The notes under the pieces: model-generated | What the model saw: the letters and a program-made list of their open reading frames with translations, nothing else | Database searches by the model: none | What the model was told of the DNA's origin: nothing | In this document: positions 22,768 to 31,959 of the stretch, piece after piece | Layout: each line of letters starts with the position of its first letter | Numbering within the stretch: the first letter of the stretch is position 1 | Source of the DNA: Alphaproteobacteria bacterium | GTDB taxonomy: Bacteria > Pseudomonadota > Alphaproteobacteria > Rickettsiales > UBA3002 | DNA: 38,770 bases | NCBI GenBank assembly: GCA_022841525.1 | Contig: JALHRI010000004.1 | Coordinates: forward strand, 30,166-68,935 | Reading direction: 5' to 3' | Made by a program: the position numbers and the translations under genes

Positions 22768-24512
22768 GCCATTCTCGCCGCAGTGCCCTCATGAGGCGCC
22801 TCTGGTGCGATTACATCGCCAAGCACCGCGCGCGCCTCATCACCGCCATGATCTGCATGGTGCTGATGGCCGCCTCTCAGGCCGGCAATGCCTACATGAT
22901 GCAGCCCGTGCTCGATGATATTTTTGTGCGCCGCGACAGCGCGCTTCTGATGTTGATTCCGATGATCATCGTCACGCTGGCGATCATCAATGCGCTGGCG
23001 GATTACGGCCAATCCCTCGGCCTACGCTACGTCGGCCAGCGCATTGTTTCCACCATGCAGGGCGATTTATTTGCGCATATGCTGCATGCAGATATGCAGC
23101 AATTTCATGATCAGTCCTCGGGCAAACTCATCTCGCGCATGACCAATGATATTGTGCTGCTGCGCGCGGCGGTGTCCACCGTTGTCACAGGCATTGCCAA
23201 AGAGTTTTTGAGCATGATTTTTCTGGTTGCGCTCATGTTCTATCAAAGCTGGCAAATGGCGCTGATGGCTTTTGGTGTGCTGCTTTTTGCCGTACTGCCC
23301 ATTTTGAAACTAGGCCGCAAAATGCGCAAAATTTCCGGCAGCACGCAGGAAAAACTCGGTGCGTTTACCGGCCAGCTCGATGAAACCTTCAGCGCCGCGC
23401 GCGTGGTGAAAGCCTACGCCCGCGAGCCCTTTGAAATTTCCCGTGTGCGCCGCAGCATTGATGAATTATTCGCGCTGTACATGAAGGGTATGCGCGTGCA
23501 GGTGCTCTCCGGCCCGATGATGCAGCTGCTTTCCGGCGTCGCGGTGGCGGGCGTCATCTGGTATGGTGGCTTTGCCGTGCTGCATGGCACGATCACGCCG
23601 GGTGCATTTTTTTCGTTCCTCACCGCCATGTTGATGGCGTATAAACCGGTAAAAGTACTCGCTGGTCTGAATACGCAGTGGGAAGAAGGTGCTGCCGCCG
23701 CCTACCGCTTTTATCAGGTGATGGATACGCCCGCACACGTGAACGACGCACCGGATGCTGCACCCCTCGTCTTAAAACAGGCCGAAGTCACGTTTGATCA
23801 GGTCGGCTTTCGCTACACACAGGGTGCAGGCGTTAAAGATATTTCGTTCACGATCGCACCCGGAAAAACACTGGCGTTGGTCGGCGCGTCAGGTAGCGGC
23901 AAAACCACCCTCACCAGCTTGCTACTGCGCTTTTTTGATGTCTCCGAAGGTCGCATCAGCATTGATGGTCAGGATATAAGATCCGTCACCCTCGCCAGCC
24001 TGCGCGAGCATATTGCCTACGTTGGCCAGGACATGATGTTGTTTGATGCCAGTGTGCGCGAAAACATCGCCTACGGCAGGCTGGATGCTTCTGAACACGA
24101 TATCATCCACGCGGCGAAGATGGCCGAAGCAGATGAGTTTATCCGCGCCCTTCCCCAAGGCTATGATACACCCATTGGCCCGCACGGTGTCAGGCTTTCC
24201 GGTGGGCAGCGTCAGCGTCTTTCGATTGCGCGTGCGCTGCTTAAAAACGCGCCGATTCTTGTACTCGATGAAGCGACGTCTGCACTCGATACTGCCTCAG
24301 AAAGTGCCGTGCAGCATGCGCTGGAGCATCTGATGCAGGCGCGCACGACACTGGTAATTGCGCACCGGCTTTCCACCATCGCCCATGCGGAGGAAATTGT
24401 GGTGATGGAGCACGGAACGATCGTCGAGCGCGGGTCGCATGCGGCACTGCTTGCGCGTGGCGGCACGTATGCTGCGCTGCACCAAAAACAGCATACACGA
24501 GGTGACGCATGA
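22764..24512 (+). CDS. msbA: lipid A export ABC transporter, MsbA-like
   Basis: The 582-residue half-transporter joins a six-helix exporter domain (residues about 1-320) to an ATPase domain. Walker A is LVGASGSGKTTL near residues 370-380, the signature is LSGGQRQRLSIARAL near 478, Walker B is ILVLDEATSALD near 500, and the switch His is in IAHRLSTI. Homodimeric MsbA flips lipid A-core across the inner membrane. General ABC exporters share these motifs; the lipid A assignment rests on the overlapping acyltransferase, waaA, lpxK and lpxL genes that follow. It overlaps both neighbours by 4 bases. Confidence 0.9.
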   Translation: MSHSRRSALMRRLWCDYIAKHRARLITAMICMVLMAASQAGNAYMMQPVLDDIFVRRDSALLMLIPMIIVTLAIINALADYGQSLGLRYVGQRIVSTMQGDLFAHMLHADMQQFHDQSSGKLISRMTNDIVLLRAAVSTVVTGIAKEFLSMIFLVALMFYQSWQMALMAFGVLLFAVLPILKLGRKMRKISGSTQEKLGAFTGQLDETFSAARVVKAYAREPFEISRVRRSIDELFALYMKGMRVQVLSGPMMQLLSGVAVAGVIWYGGFAVLHGTITPGAFFSFLTAMLMAYKPVKVLAGLNTQWEEGAAAAYRFYQVMDTPAHVNDAPDAAPLVLKQAEVTFDQVGFRYTQGAGVKDISFTIAPGKTLALVGASGSGKTTLTSLLLRFFDVSEGRISIDGQDIRSVTLASLREHIAYVGQDMMLFDASVRENIAYGRLDASEHDIIHAAKMAEADEFIRALPQGYDTPIGPHGVRLSGGQRQRLSIARALLKNAPILVLDEATSALDTASESAVQHALEHLMQARTTLVIAHRLSTIAHAEEIVVMEHGTIVERGSHAALLARGGTYAALHQKQHTRGDA

Positions 24513-25171
24513 GGCTCAAACAGATCCTCAAGCTTCCCCCCATACGCGGGGCGGTGTCACTGATCATCAGTCTGATGCTGCGTGTCATTTATCTAACGTC
24601 GCGCATCACACGCGAAACACCGGCTGCCGCAGCGGACTATATGAGTGGCAGGCAGCAGGCGATTTTTTGTTTCTGGCACGGCAACATGATTATGCACCCG
24701 TTTCATAAGCCGCGCGGGCGTAAGATGGCGGTGCTGATTTCGCACCACCGCGATGGCGCGCTGATCACCTCTATTCTTGGCTGGCTTGGCATTGGTACGG
24801 TGCGCGGCTCAACGCGTAAGGGCGGTGCCAGCGCCATGCGCGAGCTGCTGAGCGTTTGCGAAAGCGGTACCAATATTTCGATCACGCCTGACGGGCCACG
24901 CGGTCCGCTGCACCATGTGGCAGGCGGTGCGGCGATGCTCGCACGCTGTAGCGAATTACCGCTGATTCCGGTGGCATTTTATGCCTCACGGGGGAAAGTA
25001 TTTTCCAGTTGGGATCGGTTTTTTCTACCCTATCCGTTTTCGAAAATCGCCTTTGTTGCCGGCGATCCGGTGCATGTAACACACGACGAAGACGAAGCCT
25101 CCGCGAAGTTAAAACAATCTCTGCTGGCCTGCTTAGAAAGCGCTGCAGCAAACGTAGGACAGAAGCTGTGA
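24509..25171 (+). CDS. DUF374 lysophospholipid-acyltransferase-like protein
   Basis: The 220-residue protein has a hydrophobic N-terminal segment and then the DUF374 pattern. This consists of IFCFWHGNMIMHPF, VLISHHRDGALIT (H-x4-D-like acyltransferase motif), GTVRGSTRKGGASAMREL and ISITPDGPRGPLHHVAGG. The family is placed near glycerolipid acyltransferases and in alphaproteobacteria commonly sits beside waaA. It probably acts on lipid A or a phospholipid at the inner membrane; the substrate is unproven. It overlaps msbA by 4 bases and waaA by one. Confidence 0.88.
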   Translation: MRLKQILKLPPIRGAVSLIISLMLRVIYLTSRITRETPAAAADYMSGRQQAIFCFWHGNMIMHPFHKPRGRKMAVLISHHRDGALITSILGWLGIGTVRGSTRKGGASAMRELLSVCESGTNISITPDGPRGPLHHVAGGAAMLARCSELPLIPVAFYASRGKVFSSWDRFFLPYPFSKIAFVAGDPVHVTHDEDEASAKLKQSLLACLESAAANVGQKL

Positions 25172-26442
25172 TGATGTTTTTTTACCGCCTGTGCTGGAGT
25201 ATGCTCGCGCTTTTCATTCCGCTGTATCTGCGCGTTCGCCTGCGCAAGGGCAAAGAAGACCGCGAGCGCCTGCACGAGCGCTACGGCCTTGCCAGCGCCG
25301 CGCGCCCGGGCGGCACGCTGATCTGGATCCACGCTGCCAGTGTTGGCGAAACCCAGTCCGTCCTGCCGCTGATTGAGCGCATGCTGCGTGACATGCCCTG
25401 GCTTTTTGTGCTGCTGACAACTGGCACGCGCACCTCGGCACAGATGGTGGCATCCAAAAAAATCAGCCGCCTGATACATCAATACATCCCGCTGGATCGG
25501 CGTAAATATGTTGCACGGTTTTTGCATCACTGGCATCCAGATTGCGCGCTATGGGTGGAGAGTGAATTCTGGCCGGAAATGCTGATACAAACCCACACCG
25601 CGCGCATTCCATCGCTGCTGATTAACGCACGTATTTCCGAGCGTTCGGTACGTCGCTGGCAGCGCGCACCCCTGCTTGCCAAGCGCCTGCTTGCAGGCTT
25701 TTCTACCATCGTCGCTAGTAGCGATGAAGACGCAGCACGCCTCATGCTACTAGGCGCGCCCTATATTTCGCAGGTTGCCAATTTGAAATATGATGCACCC
25801 GCGCTGCCGTGCGATGCCTCAAGCCTGGGGTATTTCACCTCCGGTCTGGGGGATCGGCCAAGCATTCTCATCGCCAGCACCCATAAAGGGGAAGAAGAAT
25901 TACTGATCGACGCGCTTGCTCCGCTGTATCAGTCAGCCCCCAATGTGCTGACGGTGATTGTGCCACGGCATGCTGAGCGCGGCGAGTGGCTGACAGCACA
26001 CTTTAGAAATGCCGGCTGGCAAGTCGCACAGCGATCCGGTGCAGAATCCCTCGCGCCTACGACACAGATTTACATCGCCGATACGATGGGCGAGTTGGGG
26101 CTTTTCTTCCGCGCCTGCGGCGTGGTGGTCATGGGCGGGTCGTTTATCCCGCAAGGGGGGCATAACTTGCTCGAACCGGCACGCTTAAAATGTGCGATCA
26201 TCACCGGTCCGTTCATGCATAACTTCCACGAGATGACCGCGCACATGCTAGCGCACGAAGCGCTGTGGCAGGTCGCCAGCGCCGCCGAGTTGGCAGAGGC
26301 CTGCTTCCACCTGTTAAGCGACCCCGCACATGCAGGCGCGATGGGCAAAAAAGCCTGGCAGCTTGCCACCAAAAGCCAGGGCGCGGGCGAACTGGTGCTG
26401 CAGGTGCTCAAGCCAATTCTAGAGAAAAAATCCTATGCGTAA
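25171..26442 (+). CDS. waaA: Kdo transferase
   Basis: WaaA transfers Kdo from CMP-Kdo to lipid IVA. The 423-residue GT-B enzyme has an N-terminal membrane anchor (RLCWSMLALFIPLYL) and LIWIHAASVGETQSVLPLI with the catalytic Glu. It also contains VESEFWPEMLIQ, and the C-terminal CMP-Kdo site ADTMGELGLFFRACGVVVMG followed by GGHNLLEPA. ATG 25171 overlaps the previous stop by one base; a longer upstream frame is only an overlap with the acyltransferase gene. The end overlaps lpxK by 8 bases. Confidence 0.95.
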   Translation: MMFFYRLCWSMLALFIPLYLRVRLRKGKEDRERLHERYGLASAARPGGTLIWIHAASVGETQSVLPLIERMLRDMPWLFVLLTTGTRTSAQMVASKKISRLIHQYIPLDRRKYVARFLHHWHPDCALWVESEFWPEMLIQTHTARIPSLLINARISERSVRRWQRAPLLAKRLLAGFSTIVASSDEDAARLMLLGAPYISQVANLKYDAPALPCDASSLGYFTSGLGDRPSILIASTHKGEEELLIDALAPLYQSAPNVLTVIVPRHAERGEWLTAHFRNAGWQVAQRSGAESLAPTTQIYIADTMGELGLFFRACGVVVMGGSFIPQGGHNLLEPARLKCAIITGPFMHNFHEMTAHMLAHEALWQVASAAELAEACFHLLSDPAHAGAMGKKAWQLATKSQGAGELVLQVLKPILEKKSYA

Positions 26443-27430
26443 GGCGCCGCAATTTTGGCACGATGCATCGCATCCACTTGGCCGGTGGCTAAGCCCCATC
26501 AGCTGGCTTTACCGACTGCTTAGTAAGCTGCATTATCTATGCGCACTACGAAAACGCGTGAGCGTTCCGGTCATCAGTATCGGCAATGTGGTGACAGGGG
26601 GCGCAGGCAAAACCCCCGCGGTGATGACCACTGCGCGTCTGCTGCGTATGGCCGGCTTCACGCCGCACATTTTATCGCGCGGATACGGTGCACGGGTGCG
26701 CGCGCCGCTGAGGGTCGATCCGCAGCGACACAGTGCCCAGAATGTGGGCGATGAAGCCTTGCTGCTTGCAGCACTTGCACCCACCTGGATTCACCCTAAA
26801 CGTTGCCGCAGTGCAAAAATGGCAGCGGCAAACGGTGCAGATGTACTGCTGCTGGATGATGGCCTGCAGCATTATTCGCTGAAAAAAGATATCAGCCTGA
26901 TGGTGATTGATGGCGCCTACGGACTGGGAAATAGCAGGCTTATTCCCGCAGGCCCCCTGCGCGAGCCGTTTGCGCGCGCGCTTTCACGCTGCGATGCGGT
27001 GATTTTCATTGGCGAAGATAAACACATGCTGCGCCCGCGCATTCCGCTGGGCATCCCCGTTTTTCACGCCGATATTCTACCGGTGGGCGATATCTCGTTT
27101 CTATATGAAAAGCCTGTGATTGCCTTTGCTGGCATCGCGAGACCGGAGAAATTTTTTGCAACACTCGCGGATCTTAACGTGACACCGATCGCCACCTACA
27201 GCTATCCGGATCATCATCCGTTTAGTGAGGAAGAAATGCGTGCGTTATTTAGCGAAAGCACCCAGAAAGGCGCGCGGCTTGTCACCACCGAGAAAGACTG
27301 GGTGCGGCTTGACGGCGCGATGCGTCGGCATTGCCATAGCCTGCGCGTCGAGATGCGCCTTCGCAAAACCGAAGCCTTTGCTCAGTGGCTGATGGAAAGA
27401 CTGTACCGATGCGCGCAACCTACGTCTTAG
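26435..27430 (+). CDS. lpxK: tetraacyldisaccharide 4'-kinase
   Basis: LpxK phosphorylates the 4' position of the tetraacyldisaccharide to give lipid IVA, the acceptor for WaaA. The 331-residue protein shows the P-loop VISIGNVVTGGAGKTPAV, ILSRGYGAR, VGDEALLLA, the DDGLQHYSLKKD catalytic loop, and RLIPAGPLREP. The C-terminal half contains LVTTEKDWVRL. The start lies 8 bases inside waaA and the end overlaps lpxL by 22 bases, so it is firmly part of the operon. Confidence 0.95.
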   Translation: MRKAPQFWHDASHPLGRWLSPISWLYRLLSKLHYLCALRKRVSVPVISIGNVVTGGAGKTPAVMTTARLLRMAGFTPHILSRGYGARVRAPLRVDPQRHSAQNVGDEALLLAALAPTWIHPKRCRSAKMAAANGADVLLLDDGLQHYSLKKDISLMVIDGAYGLGNSRLIPAGPLREPFARALSRCDAVIFIGEDKHMLRPRIPLGIPVFHADILPVGDISFLYEKPVIAFAGIARPEKFFATLADLNVTPIATYSYPDHHPFSEEEMRALFSESTQKGARLVTTEKDWVRLDGAMRRHCHSLRVEMRLRKTEAFAQWLMERLYRCAQPTS

Positions 27431-28263
27431 AATACGTATTGGCGCAAGCATTCCTTGCGATCTTACGCGTGATGCCACTGGATATGGCCTCATGGCTGAT
27501 GGGCAACATCGCACGCGCGGTGGGCCCATATGTGCCGCGCAGCACGCTCGCACTGGCGCAGATCAGGCAGCATTTACCACCGCATCCGGATCGTGAATCT
27601 GCCATATTACTGCGCGACATGTGGGAGAATATGGGCAGGATTTTGGGCGAATACCCGCATCTGCACCGCGACATGATGGCAGATCGCATCGCCATTGTTG
27701 GGCGCGAGCATTTGCCCAGTTCTGCTCCGGTACTGTTTATTTCGGGGCATGTCGGCAATTGGGAAATCATTCCACGCGGACTCGGGCTATACTCGAGCGC
27801 CGTACACGTGATTTACCGGCCACCGAACAATCCGCTAGCCAAGCGCATCATTGATAGAATTCGTAGCCGCTACAGCCTTGGTCATTACGGCAAAGGCCGC
27901 GAGGGCGCACGCGGGGTGCTAGAGGCCTTCAGCGCCGGAGAGAATGTGCTGATGCTGATTGATCAGAAAGATAATACCGGCAGCTTGCTGCGTTTTCTTG
28001 GCAGCCCCGCAATGACCATGACCTCCGCCGCGAAACTTGCCTTAAAGCACGGCGTGCCGGTGGTGCCCGTATTGGTAGAGCGCACAGGCGGCTCCCATTT
28101 TACGCTGCATGTTCAGCCTGCACTCATCGCGCCTAGCGAAGGCAGCGCAGAAGACAACATCACCGCCTATATGCAACTGATGAACGATCGTTTAAGTCAG
28201 TGGATCACCGCGCATCCGGCGCAGTGGTTCTGGCTGCACCGTCGCTGGCCGAAAAACACTTGA
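27409..28263 (+). CDS. lpxL: lipid A late acyltransferase (LpxL/HtrB family)
   Basis: The 284-residue protein has a single hydrophobic N-terminus and the family motif ISGHVGNWE, where the H-x4-E pair is the catalytic dyad. HVIYRPPNNPLAKRII, GKGREGARGVL, LMLIDQKDN and the C-terminal HPAQWFWLHRRW follow. It adds a secondary acyl chain to Kdo2-lipid IVA. Only one LpxL/LpxM-type gene is visible, so which chain it adds is unknown. ATG 27409 has GGAAAG about 9 bases upstream and overlaps lpxK by 22 bases. Confidence 0.93.
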   Translation: MRATYVLEYVLAQAFLAILRVMPLDMASWLMGNIARAVGPYVPRSTLALAQIRQHLPPHPDRESAILLRDMWENMGRILGEYPHLHRDMMADRIAIVGREHLPSSAPVLFISGHVGNWEIIPRGLGLYSSAVHVIYRPPNNPLAKRIIDRIRSRYSLGHYGKGREGARGVLEAFSAGENVLMLIDQKDNTGSLLRFLGSPAMTMTSAAKLALKHGVPVVPVLVERTGGSHFTLHVQPALIAPSEGSAEDNITAYMQLMNDRLSQWITAHPAQWFWLHRRWPKNT

Positions 28264-28294
28264 AATTTACGCCTCGGCAAAGCAGAACTGCTGC

Positions 28295-28624
28295 ATGCAT
28301 CCAGCCATGATGATCGTCTTAGGAATCATTACCCCCGTGCCCCTGGCACTGGCGTTTTTGTTGCCGCTTTATGCCAGCCTTTTTTGCACCGTGCTGGTGA
28401 TTTATCATCAGCAGATCGATACGCTGTTGCCCGCGTTCACGAATGTCGTCTACATTCTTGGCGTGTTCGAACATGCGGTGGATTATTGGCTGAAGCACTT
28501 GGCGACGGTCAATCACTTCACCTACTCACTACCGCTCATTATTATCCCACTGCTTGGGCTAGCGCTGGCGACCTTTGTCACCATCAAACTGTCGCAAAAA
28601 ATTAAGAACGTGTTTCAGACGTAA
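28295..28624 (+). CDS. small membrane protein, unknown function
   Basis: The 109-residue hydrophobic protein has about three predicted transmembrane helices: MIVLGIITPVPLALAFLLPL with YASLFCTVLVIYH, VVYILGVFEHAVDYWL, and SLPLIIIPLLGLALATFV. It ends in a short basic tail (KLSQKIKNV). I recognise no family. It lies 31 bases after lpxL on the same strand and could be co-transcribed with the lipid A operon. The start may be ATG 28295, 28307 or 28310. An inverted repeat follows directly. Confidence 0.6.
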   Translation: MHPAMMIVLGIITPVPLALAFLLPLYASLFCTVLVIYHQQIDTLLPAFTNVVYILGVFEHAVDYWLKHLATVNHFTYSLPLIIIPLLGLALATFVTIKLSQKIKNVFQT

Positions 28625-28629
28625 GCGCC

Positions 28630-28686
28630 AGATAGTGTCATCAAATTCGCTGCAGCACGCTACAGTAGAATTTCACGATACTATCT
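28630..28686. terminator. inverted repeat, possible bidirectional terminator
   Basis: AGATAGTGTCATCAAATTC (28630-28648) is nearly the reverse complement of GAATTTCACGATACTATCT (28668-28686): 16 of 19 positions pair, one more is a G-T wobble, and the loop is 19 bases. It lies between a plus-strand gene and the convergent xseA, and its right arm overlaps the xseA stop codon. There is an AAAA run after the right arm but no long T tract on the plus strand. Confidence 0.45.
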
Positions 28687-30088
28687 AAAAGAGGCTTTCC
28701 TGGGTTGTAGCTTTTTTAGCCTTACCTCGTGGGCTTCGTGGTGCAGAAGATCCGGCGAGCACCGTCACATCATCAAAAAACTCGAGGGAAGCCGGCGCAT
28801 GCTGCGCAGCTGCTGCTGCGCTGGTAACGAGTTTGCCGCGCGCGTCGCGTACGAGTGCAAATCCACGCGAGAGGACATGGCGCACATCCAGCAGTGCGAG
28901 TTTTGCAGCCTGCATAGAAAGCATGTGCATGTGCGCGGTTATCCGGCGATTGGCGGCGTGATGCATGCGTAGCTCGCTGGCCTGTAATTGCTGCACCGAT
29001 TGCTGCATGCGCTCGCGCAACATGGCGGGTTGCAGTGCCGCGCTGCACTGCAACCAGTGTGCTCGTTTTAAGTGCATCATTTGCTGCGGCGCACGCGCTA
29101 AACGTTCTGCCAGATCATCCAGTCGTTGCTGTGCCTCATCCAAACGCTGCGGAAAGCGGGTGAGTGCGGCGTGCTGACGCTGCAGCCGTTCTTCCTGCAA
29201 GGTGACTTTGTGCATCAGCGCACGGATAAGCGATGCGCCATATTCCTGTATATTTGCCATCCACTCGCGGCGCACGGGAACGGCGTGTTCAGCAGCCGCC
29301 GTGGGGGTGGGCGCGCGCAGGTCGGCGGCGTAGTCAATCAGCGTGGTGTCGGTCTCGTGCCCTACCGCCGATATCAGCGGAATGCGCGATGATGCCGCCG
29401 CGCGCACGACGATTTCTTCGTTAAACGGCCATAAATCCTCCACCGAACCACCGCCACGCGCGACGATGATAACATCCGGGCGCGGCAGTCCTGAAGGGTG
29501 CGGAAACTGATTAAAACCATCAATCGCCGCGGCAATCTGCTCTGCGGCACCGCTTCCTTGCACGGCCACCGGCCATAGCAGGACATGGCGTGGGAACCGA
29601 TCCGCAATACGGTGCAGCATATCGCGAATCACCGATCCGGTGGGCGAGGTAATCATCCCAATCACTTCCGGCAATAAGGGCAGCGGTTTTTTACGCGCCG
29701 CATCAAACAGGCCTTCGGCCGCCAGCGCCTTTTTGCGCGCTTCCAGCATCGCCATCAGTGCGCCAGCGCCAGCGGGCACCAGTGCCTCGATAATCAGCTG
29801 ATATTGCGAGCGCCCGGGATAGGTCGTCAGCCTGCCCGATGCAATCACCTCCATCCCCACTTCCGGCTTGTGCGCAAGTTTGGATAATGTGCCACGCCAG
29901 CAGACGGATTCAAGCACCGCGCCCTCATCTTTCAGCGTGATGTAGGCATGGCCAGAGGAGGCATTGACGCCGCATTTGGAAATCTCGCCGCGCACGCGCA
30001 CGAAGCCAAATTGGTCTTCCACCGTGCGTTTAATATAGCCCGCCAGCTCGCTGACGCGATATTCCGGTTGATTATGAAGGGCACTCAT
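28685..30088 (-). CDS. xseA: exodeoxyribonuclease VII large subunit
   Basis: XseA is the catalytic subunit of the single-strand exonuclease ExoVII. The 467-residue protein has an N-terminal OB-fold (EYRVSELAGYIKRTVEDQF, VRVRGEISK, SGHAYITLKDE) and the catalytic block IVARGGGSVEDLWPFNEE with SAVGHETDTTLIDYAADLRAPTP in two parts. A long coiled-coil arm and a C-terminal VLSRGFALVRD segment follow. ATG 30088 immediately precedes the conserved YRVSEL region. The divergent purD start is only 18 bases away. No small subunit XseB gene is in the window. Confidence 0.95.
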   Translation of the reverse strand: MSALHNQPEYRVSELAGYIKRTVEDQFGFVRVRGEISKCGVNASSGHAYITLKDEGAVLESVCWRGTLSKLAHKPEVGMEVIASGRLTTYPGRSQYQLIIEALVPAGAGALMAMLEARKKALAAEGLFDAARKKPLPLLPEVIGMITSPTGSVIRDMLHRIADRFPRHVLLWPVAVQGSGAAEQIAAAIDGFNQFPHPSGLPRPDVIIVARGGGSVEDLWPFNEEIVVRAAASSRIPLISAVGHETDTTLIDYAADLRAPTPTAAAEHAVPVRREWMANIQEYGASLIRALMHKVTLQEERLQRQHAALTRFPQRLDEAQQRLDDLAERLARAPQQMMHLKRAHWLQCSAALQPAMLRERMQQSVQQLQASELRMHHAANRRITAHMHMLSMQAAKLALLDVRHVLSRGFALVRDARGKLVTSAAAAAQHAPASLEFFDDVTVLAGSSAPRSPRGKAKKATTQESLF

Positions 30089-30106
30089 GGCTAAAGCTCT
30101 AGCACG

Positions 30107-31390
30107 ATGAGGCACACACACAAGCACAACATCTTGTTAATCGGCAGTGGCGGCCGCGAGCACGCGATGCTGCGCGCGCTGAAAAACAGCCCCTCAGCGG
30201 GCGAAATTTTTTGCAGTCCCGGCAGCGATGCGATAGCACGCGAAGTGACGTGCACGACACTTGCCACCGCGCGCGATGCCGCCGCCTTCTGCCGCGAGCA
30301 TCAGGTGCATCTGGTGATGATTGGGCCTGAACAACCGCTGGTCGATGGGTGGGCAGACGTGCTGCGCGCTGCGGGCGTCGCCGTGTTTGGCCCTTCGGCC
30401 AAAGCCGCGCAGGTAGAGGCTTCCAAAGATTTTACGAAACGTTTGTGCGACCGCGCAGGCATTCCTACCGCACGCTATGCCACCTTTCATGATGCGCTCT
30501 CAGCGCGCGCTTACGTCAATACCGTTGGCGCGCCGGTGGTGATTAAGGCCGATGGTCTGGCCGCCGGCAAAGGCGTCACTATCGCGCAAACCACCGCTGA
30601 AGCCGAAGATGCGATTGATGCCTGTTTCGCCGGAGCGTTTGGCGCTGCGGGTCATACCGTCGTCGTCGAGGAATTCTTACAAGGCGAAGAAATCAGCTTC
30701 TTCGCGCTAAGTGATGGCAAATCGGTCGTCGCCTTTGGCAGCGCGCAAGATCACAAGCGCGCGTTCGATGGTGATACCGGCCCCAACACTGGCGGCATGG
30801 GCACGTACAGCCCCGCACCTGTGTTCACGCCGGAGCTTGAAGCACAAAGCCTGCGCGAGATCATCATCCCCGCCATTGACGGTCTGGCGCGCGACGGCGC
30901 ACCTTACATCGGCGTGTTGTTTGCAGGCTTGATGCTCACTGCAAGCGGCCCCAAACTCATTGAGTTTAATTGCCGCTTTGGCGATCCGGAAACACAAGTG
31001 CTACTCGCGCGCTATCAGGGCGATTTTGCAGCGCTGTGCTTGGCCTGCGCGACGGGGCATCTGCACGAAATTCCCGCACCGAAGCTGGAAAATAACGCAG
31101 CCATTTGCATCGTCATGGCTACGCGCGGCTATCCATCGCATTACGAGGCAGGTAGCTTCATCGGCCTTCCTGCGGATGAAACGCTGCCGCAACATGTTCA
31201 GATTTTGCACGCCGGCACTAAACGCGCAAACGACCAGTGGCAGGCGCATGGTGGAAGGGTGCTGAACATCGTGGCCAGCGCTGCGAATTTAGAAGCCGCG
31301 CGGATGCGGGCGTATGACAGCGTCGCACAGATTGATTGGCCGGAAGGATTCTACCGCCGCGATATTGGCTGGCGTGCACTGAAGCAATAA
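30107..31390 (+). CDS. purD: phosphoribosylamine-glycine ligase (GAR synthetase)
   Basis: PurD catalyses the second step of de novo purine synthesis, joining glycine to phosphoribosylamine with ATP. The 427-residue ATP-grasp enzyme has ILLIGSGGREHAMLRAL at the N-terminus, VVIKADGLAAGKGV and VVEEFLQGEEISFFALSDG in the ATP site. The signature GPNTGGMGTYSPAPV and the metal-binding EFNCRFGDPETQ follow. The start is 18 bases from the divergent xseA start and no clear ribosome site is visible. The stop is one base from the stop of the convergent orphan gene. Confidence 0.96.
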   Translation: MRHTHKHNILLIGSGGREHAMLRALKNSPSAGEIFCSPGSDAIAREVTCTTLATARDAAAFCREHQVHLVMIGPEQPLVDGWADVLRAAGVAVFGPSAKAAQVEASKDFTKRLCDRAGIPTARYATFHDALSARAYVNTVGAPVVIKADGLAAGKGVTIAQTTAEAEDAIDACFAGAFGAAGHTVVVEEFLQGEEISFFALSDGKSVVAFGSAQDHKRAFDGDTGPNTGGMGTYSPAPVFTPELEAQSLREIIIPAIDGLARDGAPYIGVLFAGLMLTASGPKLIEFNCRFGDPETQVLLARYQGDFAALCLACATGHLHEIPAPKLENNAAICIVMATRGYPSHYEAGSFIGLPADETLPQHVQILHAGTKRANDQWQAHGGRVLNIVASAANLEAARMRAYDSVAQIDWPEGFYRRDIGWRALKQ

Positions 31391-31391
31391 A

Positions 31392-31895
31392 TTAGCGTAC
31401 TATCGCTGCCGCCTTTTGCTTCACACCAGCGAAAGAAAGGGTGGCGGTTTCTGCCAGACGGAGCAAATCACGCACGTCCGCATCTTTCCCAACCAGCTCA
31501 GATACATCACACATTACCCTAGGATACGCACCAACTGTTATGGGCTGATTCAATTCTTCCCGCGTTACCTTCCCACGGCTCGGTATCGGCCACTTGGCAC
31601 GAAGCACAATGCCCTTATTTTCTTCATTCATCTCGAAGGTAATTTTTCTCTGACCTTGCAGCACACCAAGTGCACGCGCCACCACCTCAGCTTTTGTTTC
31701 GCCATGATTCACGCAAGCACGGAACTGATGGCCATTGACTGACTTGGCCGCTTCATAGTGCGCGTTAGAAAACATCAGAGGCACCGTTATCGTGGCTCCA
31801 CCCTCCTGAATGCTAAGCAGCAACGTGCCTTGCTCACGTTGCGATGGAAACGGTCTATTTCGGGCTTTGACGCTTAACAAACTCTGAGTTGCCAT
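31392..31895 (-). CDS. unrecognised 167-residue soluble protein
   Basis: I do not recognise this protein. It has no signal peptide or membrane segment and appears mixed alpha/beta, with GTLLLSIQEGGATITVPLMF, TKAEVVARALGVLQGQRKI and DVRDLLRLAETATLSF as its most regular blocks. It contains two cysteines. ATG 31895 is chosen because GGAG lies 7 bases upstream; an in-frame start at 31928 has no such site. It is downstream of recJ on the same strand with a 64-base gap. G+C is locally low (26 of 60 bases at 31501-31560), in contrast to purD next door (40 of 60 at 30841-30900), which suggests a lineage-specific or acquired gene. Confidence 0.65.
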   Translation of the reverse strand: MATQSLLSVKARNRPFPSQREQGTLLLSIQEGGATITVPLMFSNAHYEAAKSVNGHQFRACVNHGETKAEVVARALGVLQGQRKITFEMNEENKGIVLRAKWPIPSRGKVTREELNQPITVGAYPRVMCDVSELVGKDADVRDLLRLAETATLSFAGVKQKAAAIVR

Positions 31896-31959
31896 ATCAT
31901 GCTCCACGATGTTAACGGGATACATCATCGCAGAGTATTATGACAATTTGATGAAGGTT

